DNA of 40,660 nt. It comes from Thiotrichaceae bacterium. Lineage in GTDB: Bacteria > Pseudomonadota > Gammaproteobacteria > Beggiatoales > Beggiatoaceae. Each line of letters opens with the position of its first letter. The first letter of the stretch is position 1. The translations under genes were made by a program, and so were the position numbers. Shown here piece after piece: positions 8,751-17,841 of the stretch. Under the pieces are notes generated by a model. The model ran no database searches, was not told the DNA's origin, and saw nothing but the letters and a program-made list of their open reading frames with translations. Location: contig JADGDF010000019.1 in assembly GCA_016745055.1 (NCBI GenBank), positions 1 to 40,660 on the forward strand, given 5' to 3'.

Positions 8751-9824
8751 TTATTCTACATTGATCATTTCGATATTTGAGTAGGCACTCCAACAATTCC
8801 CTTGATAACCACGAATCGAAATATAGTAGGCATCCCCTTTGTTTAAATTAGCAGTAAACTGGGTTTGATCCCCCATATATATACTATGGATATGATCAAA
8901 CTTGATATCTTCGATAGTGGGTACGTAAGGTGTGTAATAAAGCTGGTAGCCTTCAACGTTTTCTACTACGTTCCAGGTAACGTTTACTTTATCGTTTTCT
9001 ATGTTTACCTGAATATTTGGTTGTGAAAGCGGAGGCATATCTTGACACACATGTTCTTTAATAAAACTTTCAAATGAGGAAACACGAGTATATACACCAT
9101 AATAGTTAGGTAATGCACAGCCTTCTCCAAAGCTGATAATGCCAGCTTGTTCCCAATCAGTACCATTCCAAACAATCAATGGACCGCCACTATCGCCCAC
9201 ACAGGCATCTATTTCACCCTTTTCATAACCTGCACAGAACATTCTTTCATCGACATCTCCTTTATAAGGTTGATTGCAAACTTCGCTAGAAATAATAGGT
9301 ACGGATGCCTTTAGCAATACAGAAGAAAACGAACCATGAATATTTTTAGGATTTGTTGTACCCCAACCTGTAACAACACCTGTTTGAGAGGGGGCATCTA
9401 AATCTGTATAACTAGCGGCAATACGTATAATTTCTTGATCATGATAAGGTGCTTTTAATTTTAACAAAGCAATATCTGCGGTAGGTGCGTCAGGATCTCC
9501 ATCATATTCCGGATGAACAATTATTTCAGCAATGCCAAACCGTGTTCCTTCCTCGCTTTCTAAATCATAATGCCCCATAAAAACATCAATTGAAGTGATA
9601 GATTCACCCAAAGTACAGTGTGCTGCAGTTAATACCCATTCTGGGTGAATCAGTGTCCCACCACAAACTTGTCCACTCTTTGGCGATACGTTCACTTCAA
9701 TAAGCGCAACCATCCAAGGAAAATTAGCAGGTCTACCGCCAATAATACGTGTTTTAGCAAAGGTATATGTGTGGAATAAGAATGTTAGGAGGCTGATGAC
9801 TAAACCATATTTAAAAAATTTCAT
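8751..9824 (-). CDS. secreted trypsin-like serine protease (S1A) with C-terminal Fn3-like domain
   Basis: 357 residues. Signal peptide 1-23 (ends TFA), very short propeptide, then R26-IIGG, the classic activation site of chymotrypsin-fold zymogens. Catalytic triad His69 (TAAHC), Asp117 (ADIAL) and Ser212 (GDSGGP). Asp206, six residues before the serine, is the trypsin S1-pocket aspartate, so cleavage after Lys/Arg is expected. Six cysteines in the protease part fit three disulfides. Residues about 268-357 resemble a fibronectin type III module, possibly for binding a polymer or surface. The ATG overlaps the hslR stop codon (ATGA) and has its own strong AGGAGG, so the two are cotranscribed. 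Export would be by Sec, perhaps then type II secretion. Confidence 0.93.
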   Translation of the reverse strand: MKFFKYGLVISLLTFLFHTYTFAKTRIIGGRPANFPWMVALIEVNVSPKSGQVCGGTLIHPEWVLTAAHCTLGESITSIDVFMGHYDLESEEGTRFGIAEIIVHPEYDGDPDAPTADIALLKLKAPYHDQEIIRIAASYTDLDAPSQTGVVTGWGTTNPKNIHGSFSSVLLKASVPIISSEVCNQPYKGDVDERMFCAGYEKGEIDACVGDSGGPLIVWNGTDWEQAGIISFGEGCALPNYYGVYTRVSSFESFIKEHVCQDMPPLSQPNIQVNIENDKVNVTWNVVENVEGYQLYYTPYVPTIEDIKFDHIHSIYMGDQTQFTANLNKGDAYYISIRGYQGNCWSAYSNIEMINVE

Positions 9825-10222
9825 GTATCCTCCTCAGGCGTTATACGAGTAAATTGACGAATCAAACGTCGATCTTTCTTATTTGGACGAGCATTAGATT
9901 GCGCAACAATGCCTTGTTTACGTTGTTCTGCTAGCTGTTCACGTTTAAGCACACTTTCAGGTGTTTCTTCATAGAGCAAACTAGCTTCAGCATAAGAGCG
10001 ACGTTGTGCTGATAAACTATTGATAACCACTGTTTTTTCAACATGACTAATACGAATAGTCAGGGTATCTCCTACATGTACTTCTTTGGACGGTTTAGCA
10101 CGTTGTTGATTTAAGTGTACTTTTCCACCGCTCACCGCTCCTGTAGCTAAACTGCGTGTTTTATAAAAGCGAGCAGCCCATAGCCATTTATCTAAACGTA
10201 ATTTTTCTACCATTGCTTGCAT
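9821..10222 (-). CDS. hslR: ribosome-associated heat shock protein Hsp15 (S4 domain)
   Basis: 133 residues. The S4 RNA-binding domain is at about 6-70: LRLDKWLWAARFYKTRS, AVSGGKVHLN, and VHVGDTLTI. The tail is basic and rich in Arg/Lys and Gln, as in HslR of other gammaproteobacteria. HslR binds 50S subunits that still carry a nascent chain after premature dissociation and returns them to the active pool. The ATG at 10222 has only a weak GAG upstream; a second ATG three codons later has none better. Its stop codon overlaps the start of the secreted protease, an unusual partner for this gene. Confidence 0.93.
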   Translation of the reverse strand: MQAMVEKLRLDKWLWAARFYKTRSLATGAVSGGKVHLNQQRAKPSKEVHVGDTLTIRISHVEKTVVINSLSAQRRSYAEASLLYEETPESVLKREQLAEQRKQGIVAQSNARPNKKDRRLIRQFTRITPEEDT

Positions 10223-10431
10223 AAACTTTACTCATGCTGGATTATCATACATAAAAAAAGTGTAGCACAAAGTAGAAGTAGCGATTTGGCTTTTTGGTAG
10301 TCTGCTTTATTGATATTTTATAAGGCTAAATAAATAAAGGTTAAGCTAAGTACTGTTAAGATTTTAACGTAACCATGCCTAACGCATCGTACAAAATACA
10401 TTTAATATTTAGCCAATTTTTCAAAGTGCTA

Positions 10432-11283
10432 TTAATGAAATGTTTTTCCAACATTCAAAATGGTCATTTCTATTCGTCGGTTTTTTTTGCGACCCGCAGC
10501 AGTTCTATTACTGGCAATTGCCAATGTTTCTCCCAAGCCTCTTGCTAAAATGCGATTAGAAGCCACTCCTTTTTTAATCAGGGCAAAACGTACTGCATTT
10601 GCTCTTCTATCAGATAACCCCATGTTGTATTCTGGTGTGCCAACATTATCTGTATGCCCTTCGATCAATATATTGCGTTGAGGATGGGCCACTAAAAAAG
10701 TAGCTACTTTTTTGATAACGCCTAACGCACTTGATAATAAGTCAGCTTTACCTGTTTCAAACAACCTATCTCCTAAAGTGAGAGTGAGTCTGAGCCCTTT
10801 ATTTGTCGATTTGCCTTCAAATTCTGCAAGTTGTCGTTGTAGCGCATAGGTTGTTTGAGTGTTTAACTTTTTTTTTGGAGTACCCAGTACATTAGTGGCT
10901 TGCCATACCTTTTCTGCTTTCAGTTCACGCGAATGCATAATGGTTTGATCCTGGCTTTTTACCAGTTCAACCCGTTCATTTTCAGCTGCGACCCGTTCTC
11001 CCACAAATACAGCAATTTCAGCTTTTCTTTTGGCAATATAAGCGAGATGTGCTACTTCTTGAGTATTTTGTGCCATTTCTGCTTGGTTTAACGCTTTTTC
11101 AGCTTCATACAAGCTATTTTTTGATGTGATGGGATTTTGTTTTGCTGTTTCATATGCTGTATGTGCATCTACTAATATTTGGCTGGTTGGTTTTTTTGAT
11201 ATGTTGCCACCACATGCGGACAACAGACTAACAACTGTTAAAATGACAAAATGTGTTGTCAAATGGTGAAATTTGATTTCCAT
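10432..11283 (-). CDS. OmpA-family lipoprotein with N-terminal DUF4398-like region
   Basis: 283 residues from the ATG at 11283, chosen because GAGGA lies five bases upstream; an ATG at 11295 has no such site. A lipoprotein signal ends in LLSACGG with lipidated Cys24. Residues about 35-110 are helical and Ala/Glu-rich, resembling DUF4398. Residues 160-280 form an OmpA-like peptidoglycan-binding domain: GDRLFETGKADL, LIEGHTDNVG, LSDRRANAV, and KKNRRIEMTI. It should anchor the outer membrane to peptidoglycan by binding diaminopimelate. It starts 16 bases after a second DUF4398-type lipoprotein, so the two form an operon and may act together. Confidence 0.9.
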   Translation of the reverse strand: MEIKFHHLTTHFVILTVVSLLSACGGNISKKPTSQILVDAHTAYETAKQNPITSKNSLYEAEKALNQAEMAQNTQEVAHLAYIAKRKAEIAVFVGERVAAENERVELVKSQDQTIMHSRELKAEKVWQATNVLGTPKKKLNTQTTYALQRQLAEFEGKSTNKGLRLTLTLGDRLFETGKADLLSSALGVIKKVATFLVAHPQRNILIEGHTDNVGTPEYNMGLSDRRANAVRFALIKKGVASNRILARGLGETLAIASNRTAAGRKKNRRIEMTILNVGKTFH

Positions 11284-11299
11284 CGTTGTCCTCATTTGG

Positions 11300-11665
11300 T
11301 TAATTTTGAGTGTATTCTATTTCTTGATGCAATGTATCAATACTTTGACGAAGGCTTTCAGTTGCTTCTTTAGCTGTATCAGCTTCAGCTTTTGCCTCTA
11401 CCAATTCAGCATCCACAGATGCTTGTTCTGCAAGCTGTTTTGCTTGTTGATAATTTTCAGCTTGAACGGCCTGTTTTGCTTGCTCTAATTTGTCTATAGC
11501 ACTATGTAATGCCTCTGAATCGTAGGCACCTGCTTCTTGAGCATTTTCAATTGCAGATTCTGCCGTTTCAATTTCGCCTGTTGGTATTGAAGTTACAGAA
11601 CTACAACTATTGGCGAGAAAAACACTTACTATTAACCAATAATACTTTGCTGGAAATTTTGGCAT
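11300..11665 (-). CDS. small DUF4398-type lipoprotein
   Basis: 121 residues. Signal sequence with lipobox LANSC and lipidated Cys21, then an almost wholly helical, Ala/Glu/Gln-rich domain with regular LEQAKQAVQAENYQQAKQLA-like repeats, typical of DUF4398. Function of the family is not established. It lies directly upstream of an OmpA-type lipoprotein that carries a similar helical region, suggesting that the pair form a periplasmic assembly tethered to the outer membrane. No charged residue follows Cys21 that would retain it in the inner membrane (Ser at +2). Confidence 0.8.
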   Translation of the reverse strand: MPKFPAKYYWLIVSVFLANSCSSVTSIPTGEIETAESAIENAQEAGAYDSEALHSAIDKLEQAKQAVQAENYQQAKQLAEQASVDAELVEAKAEADTAKEATESLRQSIDTLHQEIEYTQN

Positions 11666-11834
11666 AATGATTTCCTATTTCAGTGATATTTTTGAAAAGT
11701 AATTTTCGGTTTGTCGCTCCAACTAAAGCATTAAAGAATGTACAGCAACATTAAAACATAAAAGTTGCTTATTTTGATGATTTGCCACTAAAATTTCAAC
11801 TGCTTCATAGGTTAGTTTGTACAAGATGAAACCA

Positions 11835-12914
11835 TTACTTAGGAGAAACGACTGGTGTGAAAATTGTAGTTTTGGCCCATTTTGCTAATTTTTCTGTGTA
11901 TTGAGGTAAAATGGGGTGGTTAAAAGTATAAACTTGTCGCCAAGGTTTAGCTTTATAACGTTTATGAGTGATGTTAAAATGAACCTGGCGCATACGATGG
12001 CCACCTTCATACCATAAGGTTAATCGCAAAGCAGAAGAAGGAAAATAATTAACTAGCAAAGGGTCAATATTTAGTGTTAATCCAGTTAATTGGTTAATGG
12101 TTATTTGCTGATAAAAGGGAGATGTTTTACGAAATTGGATAAGTTGTTCTGCCTGTGCTGGTGACATATTATAGATTGCTTGTAATGCTAAGGTCGGTGC
12201 AGTATTGAAATTAGGGTAACGGCTAGCCACTAATGTTGTCGTTAATTGTCGAAATGCGCTATTTTTCCAAATGCTTGCTTGTTCAGGCCAATCAAGTATG
12301 CGCCACATTTCCATTGGGTGCAATAAAAGGTGATTGCGTGGTGGCGGAAGTTTACGGTCAAGATAGTCCTCTTTTTCAGCGCCATCTAAACGGTGATAAT
12401 CATCAAGATCAATATAATCTTTATATTTGGCGATTAATGGTGCCTGTGATTCATAATCAATACCTAAAGTACTCAGTAAGCGTGACCAAACTGCATCTGA
12501 CATAAAATTAACGGCAATTAAACCAGCTTCATCTTGAATAGCGAAATAAGCTTTACCATAGCCATGATAAGGCGTATCGTTTAAAGCAATTTCATCTCCA
12601 ATCGCAAAAATATTATCAACAGGATGAGTCATAATATCTTCATGGACTTTATCCATTAAACTTTCTTCGCTTCCCAGTTCATCTTTCTTTTTAGGTACTG
12701 TCAAACCCGCAATGGTTAAACCCTGAGTTGCTGTGAGGTACATTACGCCTGCTTGCGTACTATGCATATCAATTTCGCCTTGCAAATCGGCTTGCATAGT
12801 TTGGATGGTATTAAATGTCCGTTCTGTCCATAGCCCAAAAAAGCTTGCGGCAATGGTCAATACTGAGAGTAACCATAAGGTAGTTAAGAGGACAAAAGCT
12901 TTTTGAGGAAACAT
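11835..12914 (-). CDS. gspK: type II secretion minor pseudopilin GspK
   Basis: 359 residues. The N-terminus KAFVLLTTLWLLSVLTIAAS is the hydrophobic helix typical of GspK, which lacks the usual Glu5 of other pseudopilins. The large insert domain follows, and at about 233-275 there is a helix-hairpin-helix region (NFNTAPTLALQAIYNMSPAQ, then LTGL) that marks the T2SK family. GspK caps the pseudopilus tip with GspI and GspJ. No other gsp gene is in the window, so it is detached from its operon or the operon ends here upstream of a transposon insertion. The secreted protease and the surface proteins nearby are possible clients, but that is inference. Confidence 0.82.
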   Translation of the reverse strand: MFPQKAFVLLTTLWLLSVLTIAASFFGLWTERTFNTIQTMQADLQGEIDMHSTQAGVMYLTATQGLTIAGLTVPKKKDELGSEESLMDKVHEDIMTHPVDNIFAIGDEIALNDTPYHGYGKAYFAIQDEAGLIAVNFMSDAVWSRLLSTLGIDYESQAPLIAKYKDYIDLDDYHRLDGAEKEDYLDRKLPPPRNHLLLHPMEMWRILDWPEQASIWKNSAFRQLTTTLVASRYPNFNTAPTLALQAIYNMSPAQAEQLIQFRKTSPFYQQITINQLTGLTLNIDPLLVNYFPSSALRLTLWYEGGHRMRQVHFNITHKRYKAKPWRQVYTFNHPILPQYTEKLAKWAKTTIFTPVVSPK

Positions 12915-13200
12915 AAATCAATATTTTGTGAATATCCAGGCAATGTTGTATATAAGCATTGTAATTGTTTTGAGAGCAATTGTGTAATCTCTATGAGTTA
13001 ATTAGAATAGGTCTACTTTCAAGCCCTTGCTCTCTTTAGAAATAATGAGTATTGCACTTTTTCTGGTTGACATCATTATTATAGTTAGCTTTACAATAAT
13101 ATTTGTATATAAAAATACTGAGTCTTAATGAAGGAGGGGTTAGAAATCACTTTGCGTAACACCTGTGATTAAGTCTTTACCTATAAATATTAAAAAAAGC
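12915..13200. other. intergenic stretch without a recognised feature
   Basis: AT-rich sequence between gspK and the left end of the IS66-family element. I see no open frame with a ribosome binding site, no terminator with a U-run and no repeat. It may hold the gspK promoter. Confidence 0.4.
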
Positions 13201-13788
13201 GTAACTACCTACCTATAGCGATTAAGCAATAGTAGTAGGCAAGAATAAATTACGTAAAGAGGTGACCAACAGTCGTGCACTGCGGCTCCTTTGAAATCTT
13301 TAATTTTGGATATTTACCATGTTGTTTTACTCCACAACATGTTATCTGCCCTATTTGATGTTTGGTTACTTCTAGTTTTGGGTCTGGTATATCAAATACT
13401 TGTCTATTTTTTATCGTTTGATGTTTGTTTTTTTCGCTGAATTTACGTCCACAACATGTACATTTTTCTGGTAAATGCACTTTCACATGGTCTGGGTTGG
13501 ATACTTGTTTTAAGGTTTTTCCTTTGTGGCCTACCTTCCCACCATGAGGATGTTTTACACTTTTTGGGATGGCTGGTTTAGTGGTTTTCTTATATCCATC
13601 GCTACTTGGTGGTTTATGGCTATTTCCACTATTCAACCCCAAACGACCACGCAACTTAGCTATTTCTGCTTTTAGTTGCTTGTTCTCTTCTAATAGTTCC
13701 AATATTAGGATTTTTAATGAGTCTATGTCGTTTGGTAAGTCTTTCATCTTTTTATTTTAACCGTTTTTTTGTTATCGTAGGTAGTTAC
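13201..13788 (-). mobile_element. internally deleted IS66-family element with intact ends
   Basis: The ends are a perfect 12-bp inverted repeat, GTAACTACCTAC at 13201-13212 and its complement at 13777-13788. Directly outside them is an 8-bp direct repeat AAAAAAGC (13193-13200 and 13789-13796). IS66-family elements start with GTAA and make 8-bp target duplications, so both fit. The element is only 588 bp and encodes just the transposase N-terminus, so the DDE catalytic part is missing. It could still be moved by an intact relative acting in trans. Confidence 0.85.
13250..13747 (-). pseudogene. IS66-family transposase, N-terminal fragment
   Basis: 165 codons. A leucine-rich coiled coil (LKILILELLEENKQLKAEIA) is followed by LNSGNSHKPPSSDG, then the zinc-binding segment with CTCCGRKF and ITCCGV. 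This is the N-terminal DNA-binding region of IS66-type (TnpC-like) transposases. The frame ends at QCTTVGHLFT, far short of the usual 450-550 residues, with the whole RNase H-like catalytic domain absent. It lies inside the 588-bp element with intact ends. It may still make a DNA-binding fragment that competes with a full transposase, but that is speculation. Confidence 0.85.
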
Positions 13789-13979
13789 AAAAAAGCAAAC
13801 ATAAATTTGTCATCTTTAGTGAGATAGTGCTCAACGATTCTTGTTTTTTTACATCAAGCACCAAATTATAACTTAACGCATATTCTGGGTTATTAATGAA
13901 TGAGGTAAAATAGAAATTTATCCTCATGACAATGATTTACACAACCGTTTAGGAACTGTCACGAAATAACTTACTATAT

Positions 13980-14052
13980 AACCACCCCCTAACCCCCTCC
14001 TTCTCAAGGAGGGGGAACTCCCCTCCTTATTAAGGAGGGGCTGGGGGTGGTT
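13980..14052. repeat. nested CCCCTCCTT palindromic repeat
   Basis: Outer arms AACCACCCCC (13980-13989) and GGGGGTGGTT (14043-14052) enclose two inner hairpins built of CCTCCTT/AAGGAGG. This C/G-rich block stands out from its AT-rich surroundings and looks like a dispersed palindromic unit. A fragment with ACCACCCC at about 40271 may be related. Confidence 0.6.
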
Positions 14053-14151
14053 GATTATTTACAAAACGGGAAGTTATTTAATTCCCATTCCTTAATGATG
14101 CAACCTGTACGCACCAACATCCTAACTTGATAACAAAAATGAGGATAAACG

Positions 14152-15636
14152 ATGGATGATACAATTGAATTTTTAGCCCTTAATTTAAAATTATTAGGGC
14201 GTCGTACCAAAAAAAATATATTGATTAGTACTGGCCGAAAAGATTATAAATTAAAAATGCTGAATGCTATTAAAGAATTACTTAAACTTGATGTTACCTT
14301 GTTTGCAACGCATGGTACGGCTGTTTTTCTTCGAGAACATGGCATTGAAACTCAAGAACTATACAAAATCGCAGGAAAAAAAGAGCCTAATATCCGTTCC
14401 TTTCTTCAAGCTGATCGTTTCGATCTTGTCATTAATATTTTAACGGGTGATCATGATTACGACGAAACTACTGATAGTAATTTAATTAGATGTGCTTGTA
14501 TTGAACGTAGTATTCCTCTGATTACAGACGTAGATATTGGCATTAATACCATTAAAAACCTGGTCAAAAAAAGTGAACGCGGCGATTTAAAATACAAGTT
14601 AGATAATCCTAACCAACCCTGGAATATTCAAAATGAATTCATGCGACTGGTAAAACAAAATGGTGGATTTGCTTGCTACCACGCACATTTTGATAAAGCC
14701 TATTTGATCTCTATGGAAAATCTGAAATTGAGCCAGGTCGATATGCAAAAAAAGTGGAGCTTATATAAATATCTTAAAGAAAGTTATACCCACGAAGATT
14801 TGGTTGAACGTATGTCTCGAGCTGTTGAAATCATGATTCAACAGGGTGTAACCCATTGCCGCAGCTTTATTGATGCAGATAGTACTGTCAAACTTCAACC
14901 CATTGAAGCAGCGCTTGAAGTCAGAGAAAAATATAAAGACTTAATTTACCTTGAATTTGCAGTTCAACCATTGCAAGGTGTAATTGACAACGATTCTCGC
15001 CACTACTTTCAAAAAGCCTGTGAACTAGCAGATGTGATTGGCGGTTTACCTTCCAAAGATCGACCCACACCAGAAAAACATTTAGATTTTATTATGACCA
15101 TCGCCAAAGACCTTGGCAAAGCAGTTGATGTCCATGTAGATCAGGAAAATAATCCTGACGAGGATGAAACTGAATTATTAGCAATTAAAACCATTGAGCA
15201 TGGTTTGGAAGGTAAGGTAAGATGTGTACATTCCGTTTCTCTTGCGGCTAAACCTGTCAGTGAACAAGATAGAATTATTAAACGGATGCAAGAAGCAGGT
15301 TTAAGTGTTGTCATTTGCCCTTCAGCCGCTATTAGCATGAAACAGTTGGATCGTGTTGCTCCCTTACATAATTCCATAGCACCCGTGATTAAATTGGTTG
15401 AAAATGAAATTCCGATTTATTTAGGCGTAGATAATATCTACGACTTATTCATGCCGGTTTCTAACGGTGATATGTGGTTTGAAAGTCGTTTATTGATGGA
15501 AGCTTGTCGATTTTATGATATAGAAAAAGTAGCTGCAATAGCTTGTGATAAAGCTGGTTTTGAGACAGATCATCATTTTACTCGGCAGGTAATGCCCGAA
15601 AATCAGAAGGAAAAAACATGGAAAGTCTGTACCTGA
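14152..15636 (+). CDS. fusion of an MGS-like domain and a cytosine deaminase-like amidohydrolase
   Basis: 494 residues, start supported by GAGGA six bases upstream. Residues about 20-135 match the methylglyoxal synthase-like fold found at the C-terminus of carbamoyl-phosphate synthetase large subunits: [53 protein letters not shown]. From about 160 on it is an amidohydrolase: metal ligands His177 and His179 in HAHFDKAY, His328 in DVHVDQE, His360 in VHSVSL and Asp427 in LGVDN. The spacing is closest to cytosine deaminase and related aminohydrolases. The MGS-like fold often binds a phosphate ligand or an allosteric nucleotide, so a regulated pyrimidine or related deaminase/hydrolase is a reasonable guess; the substrate is unknown. 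rnt follows within 10 bases. Confidence 0.82.
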   Translation: MDDTIEFLALNLKLLGRRTKKNILISTGRKDYKLKMLNAIKELLKLDVTLFATHGTAVFLREHGIETQELYKIAGKKEPNIRSFLQADRFDLVINILTGDHDYDETTDSNLIRCACIERSIPLITDVDIGINTIKNLVKKSERGDLKYKLDNPNQPWNIQNEFMRLVKQNGGFACYHAHFDKAYLISMENLKLSQVDMQKKWSLYKYLKESYTHEDLVERMSRAVEIMIQQGVTHCRSFIDADSTVKLQPIEAALEVREKYKDLIYLEFAVQPLQGVIDNDSRHYFQKACELADVIGGLPSKDRPTPEKHLDFIMTIAKDLGKAVDVHVDQENNPDEDETELLAIKTIEHGLEGKVRCVHSVSLAAKPVSEQDRIIKRMQEAGLSVVICPSAAISMKQLDRVAPLHNSIAPVIKLVENEIPIYLGVDNIYDLFMPVSNGDMWFESRLLMEACRFYDIEKVAAIACDKAGFETDHHFTRQVMPENQKEKTWKVCT

Positions 15637-15646
15637 AAAAAAATTA

Positions 15647-16273
15647 ATGCACACTAATAATTTTTACGATATATCAAGACGCTTCCGTGGATACTTACCC
15701 GTCGTAGTGGATGTTGAAACGGCAGGATTTAACCCACAGCGCGATGCGTTATTAGAAATTGCTGCCGTTACCTTACAAATTAACGAGGCAGGACTTTGGC
15801 AACGAAAGAAAACCCACCATTGTCATGTATTGCCTTTTGAAGGGGCAAATTTGGAGCCAAGCGCATTGGAATTTACGGGGATTGATCCGTACCATCCTTT
15901 TCGCTATGCAGTTTCAGAATCTGATGCTTTAAAAAAAATTTTCAAACCGATTCGAGAAGACGTGAAGACAACACATTGCAGTCGCGCTATTTTGGTGGGT
16001 CACAATCCTTCATTTGATTTGAGCTTTATCAATGCAGCCGCCAAACGCACCAGTATGAAACGTAACCCTTTCCATCCTTTCAGTACGTTTGATACAGCAA
16101 CTTTAGGCGGGTTGATTTATGGACAAACGGTTTTAGCAAAAGGCGTGATGGCTGCAGGGATTCAATGGGATCCAAAAGAGGCACACTCAGCAATTTATGA
16201 TGCAGAACAGACAGCCGATTTATTTTGTAAAATTGTGAATGTTTGGCACCAAGCCAGCAGAAATAATCGATAA
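15647..16273 (+). CDS. rnt: ribonuclease T
   Basis: 208 residues, the normal length. DEDDh exonuclease motifs are complete: Asp22 and Glu24 in VDVETAG, Asp124 in NPSFDLSF, His180 and Asp185 in [12 protein letters not shown]. Other family features are [13 protein letters not shown] and [12 protein letters not shown]. RNase T is a dimeric 3'-5' exonuclease that trims tRNA 3' ends (CCA turnover) and matures 5S and 23S rRNA. The ATG lies ten bases after the upstream stop codon with no clear ribosome binding site, suggesting translational coupling to the deaminase-like gene. Confidence 0.95.
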   Translation: MHTNNFYDISRRFRGYLPVVVDVETAGFNPQRDALLEIAAVTLQINEAGLWQRKKTHHCHVLPFEGANLEPSALEFTGIDPYHPFRYAVSESDALKKIFKPIREDVKTTHCSRAILVGHNPSFDLSFINAAAKRTSMKRNPFHPFSTFDTATLGGLIYGQTVLAKGVMAAGIQWDPKEAHSAIYDAEQTADLFCKIVNVWHQASRNNR

Positions 16274-16837
16274 ATCAGGATAAAAGAAGTTACCTATGAC
16301 TCGCTTGCGTGACACAAACCGGGGATGAAATTCCTGAACATTGCATTTTGTTAATATAAACTTCCTCTCAGTGCTAGAAACACTTGGAGCTATTATCGCT
16401 AATACAAACAGATTGATAGGTCCCTTACTGATCACACCACTGATTATCTATATTTCAAAAGCTTCACATGTTTGCTTGACCAAATCACGAATACCCAATG
16501 TCACATCCCTTAACAGAGCTTTGTGACGATAAAGCTGTAGAAATTTTAACAATGGCTTTTTCCAACACTAAGTGAATATTACTTTTTTGAATAGAAGATA
16601 ACATAAGTCTCAAAACAAAATTATAGTCACTGCCATTCAAAATTCGGTTTTTATTTTACTGAAAATCGTTGTCAATAAACGAATGTCCAATTTTCAGTAA
16701 CCGAGAAATGACATGCCGTGACTATAAATAGATTTTAAGATGGGTAGAATGAAAAATCTTGTTGCCCATTACCTGCTTAAATCTTATTCAAATTTACTAA
16801 CAATTACAAATTAAAACAGGCACTTTTCATAAACGCA
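16274..16837. other. 560-bp gap holding a MITE copy
   Basis: Convergent region between rnt and xthA. Apart from the 105-bp inverted-repeat element at 16622-16726, I see no gene with a plausible start; the short open frames here lack ribosome binding sites and resemble no protein I know. No convincing terminator with a U-run was found. Confidence 0.4.
16622..16726. mobile_element. 105-bp MITE, copy A
   Basis: The ends are TATAGTCAC and GTGACTATA, and internal arms TACTGAAAAT/ATTTTCAGTA make most of it a long hairpin. A second copy of exactly 105 bp lies at 40367-40471, about four fifths identical by eye. The TA at each end suggests insertion at TA dinucleotides, as in Tc1/mariner-IS630 relatives. 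It has no coding capacity. Confidence 0.75.
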
Positions 16838-17611
16838 TCAGTTAATATCAAACGTGGCAACGACTGGCGTATGATCAGAAGGCTTTGGCAAACTGCGCGG
16901 TTGTTTATCAATAAAACTGCTTTGACAAGTAGATATAAGCGCTTTGTTAGCTAAAATTAAATCAATGCGGACACCAAGGTTACGTTTGAAGCTGTTGACA
17001 CGATAATCCCACCAACTGAAACTTTTCTCTGTTTGTTCAAATAAACGAAAAGTATCCTGTAAACCTAAATTTTGTAGCGCTTGCAACGCAGCCCTTTCTT
17101 TAGGACTGACTAATATTTTGCCTGCCCAGCTTGGTGGATCGTAAACATCAGCATCTTGGGGGGCAATATTAAAATCACCTAACACAATCAATTGTGAATA
17201 AATCTTTAATTCTGCAATTAAAGTTTGTCGTAATTGCTCAAGCCAATTTAGTTTGTACGCATACTTTTCAGAATCGACCATAGCACCATTGGGTACATAA
17301 ACATTCCAAATTCTCACCTCACCATAGGTGGCCGCTAAAATGCGTCTTTGTGGATCATCAAAATTAGAAAAGTCTGTTACCACATGGTTTACTGGTTGGC
17401 GAGTTAACAGTGCAACTCCATTATAGGTTTTTTGGCCTGCGTAAGCTGCATGGTAACCAGCTGCTTGAATATCTGCTAAGGGAAAATTTTGATCTTGAGT
17501 TTTGATTTCCTGTAGTGCAAGCACATCTGGCTGATGTTCATTTAACCAATCAATGACTTGTGGCAAACGTACTTTCAATGAATTAACATTCCAACTGGCA
17601 ATTTTTAGCAT
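16838..17611 (-). CDS. xthA: exodeoxyribonuclease III
   Basis: 257 residues with the complete EEP-family active site: Asn8 (SWNVNSLK), Glu35 (LQEIKT), Tyr105 (VYVPNG), Asp146 and Asn148 (LGDFNIAP), Asp217 (RIDLIL), Asp246-His247 (SDHTPV). This is the base-excision-repair AP endonuclease and 3'-5' exonuclease. It is transcribed away from the microviridin-type cluster, with 230 bp between the two starts, so the spacer holds divergent promoters. Housekeeping gene, not obviously linked in function to the cluster. Confidence 0.95.
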   Translation of the reverse strand: MLKIASWNVNSLKVRLPQVIDWLNEHQPDVLALQEIKTQDQNFPLADIQAAGYHAAYAGQKTYNGVALLTRQPVNHVVTDFSNFDDPQRRILAATYGEVRIWNVYVPNGAMVDSEKYAYKLNWLEQLRQTLIAELKIYSQLIVLGDFNIAPQDADVYDPPSWAGKILVSPKERAALQALQNLGLQDTFRLFEQTEKSFSWWDYRVNSFKRNLGVRIDLILANKALISTCQSSFIDKQPRSLPKPSDHTPVVATFDIN

Positions 17612-17841
17612 AATATTAAATAATTTAGTGATTAAAAATCTAAGGTATTTTACGTGTTGGTATTATAAAGTGGTGCTACCTGGTTTATGCACCTTACGAG
17701 TTAGCATGAATTTCTGCTCAAAGTGCTCTTGCTATAAAAAATTACTTATGTTAGCTTTACTCACTGTAGAATATACACTGGTATACGAGGTATATATTCT
17801 TACACAAAACAGTAAACAACCTAACTTTTAGGAGTATTGAT
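17612..17841. promoter_or_regulatory. divergent promoter region of xthA and the graspetide cluster
   Basis: 230 bp between two divergent starts. At 17769-17799 an imperfect palindrome has arms GAATATA and TATATTC; it lies 43 bases before the precursor ATG, so it could be an operator or overlap a promoter. Several AT-rich hexamers could serve as -10 elements, but I cannot single out a -35/-10 pair. A clean AGGAG lies seven bases before the precursor start. Confidence 0.35.

Noticed and set aside
16341-16526. Short frame between rnt and xthA as a gene
   Set aside because: No start signal, no recognisable protein features, and adjacent to the MITE.
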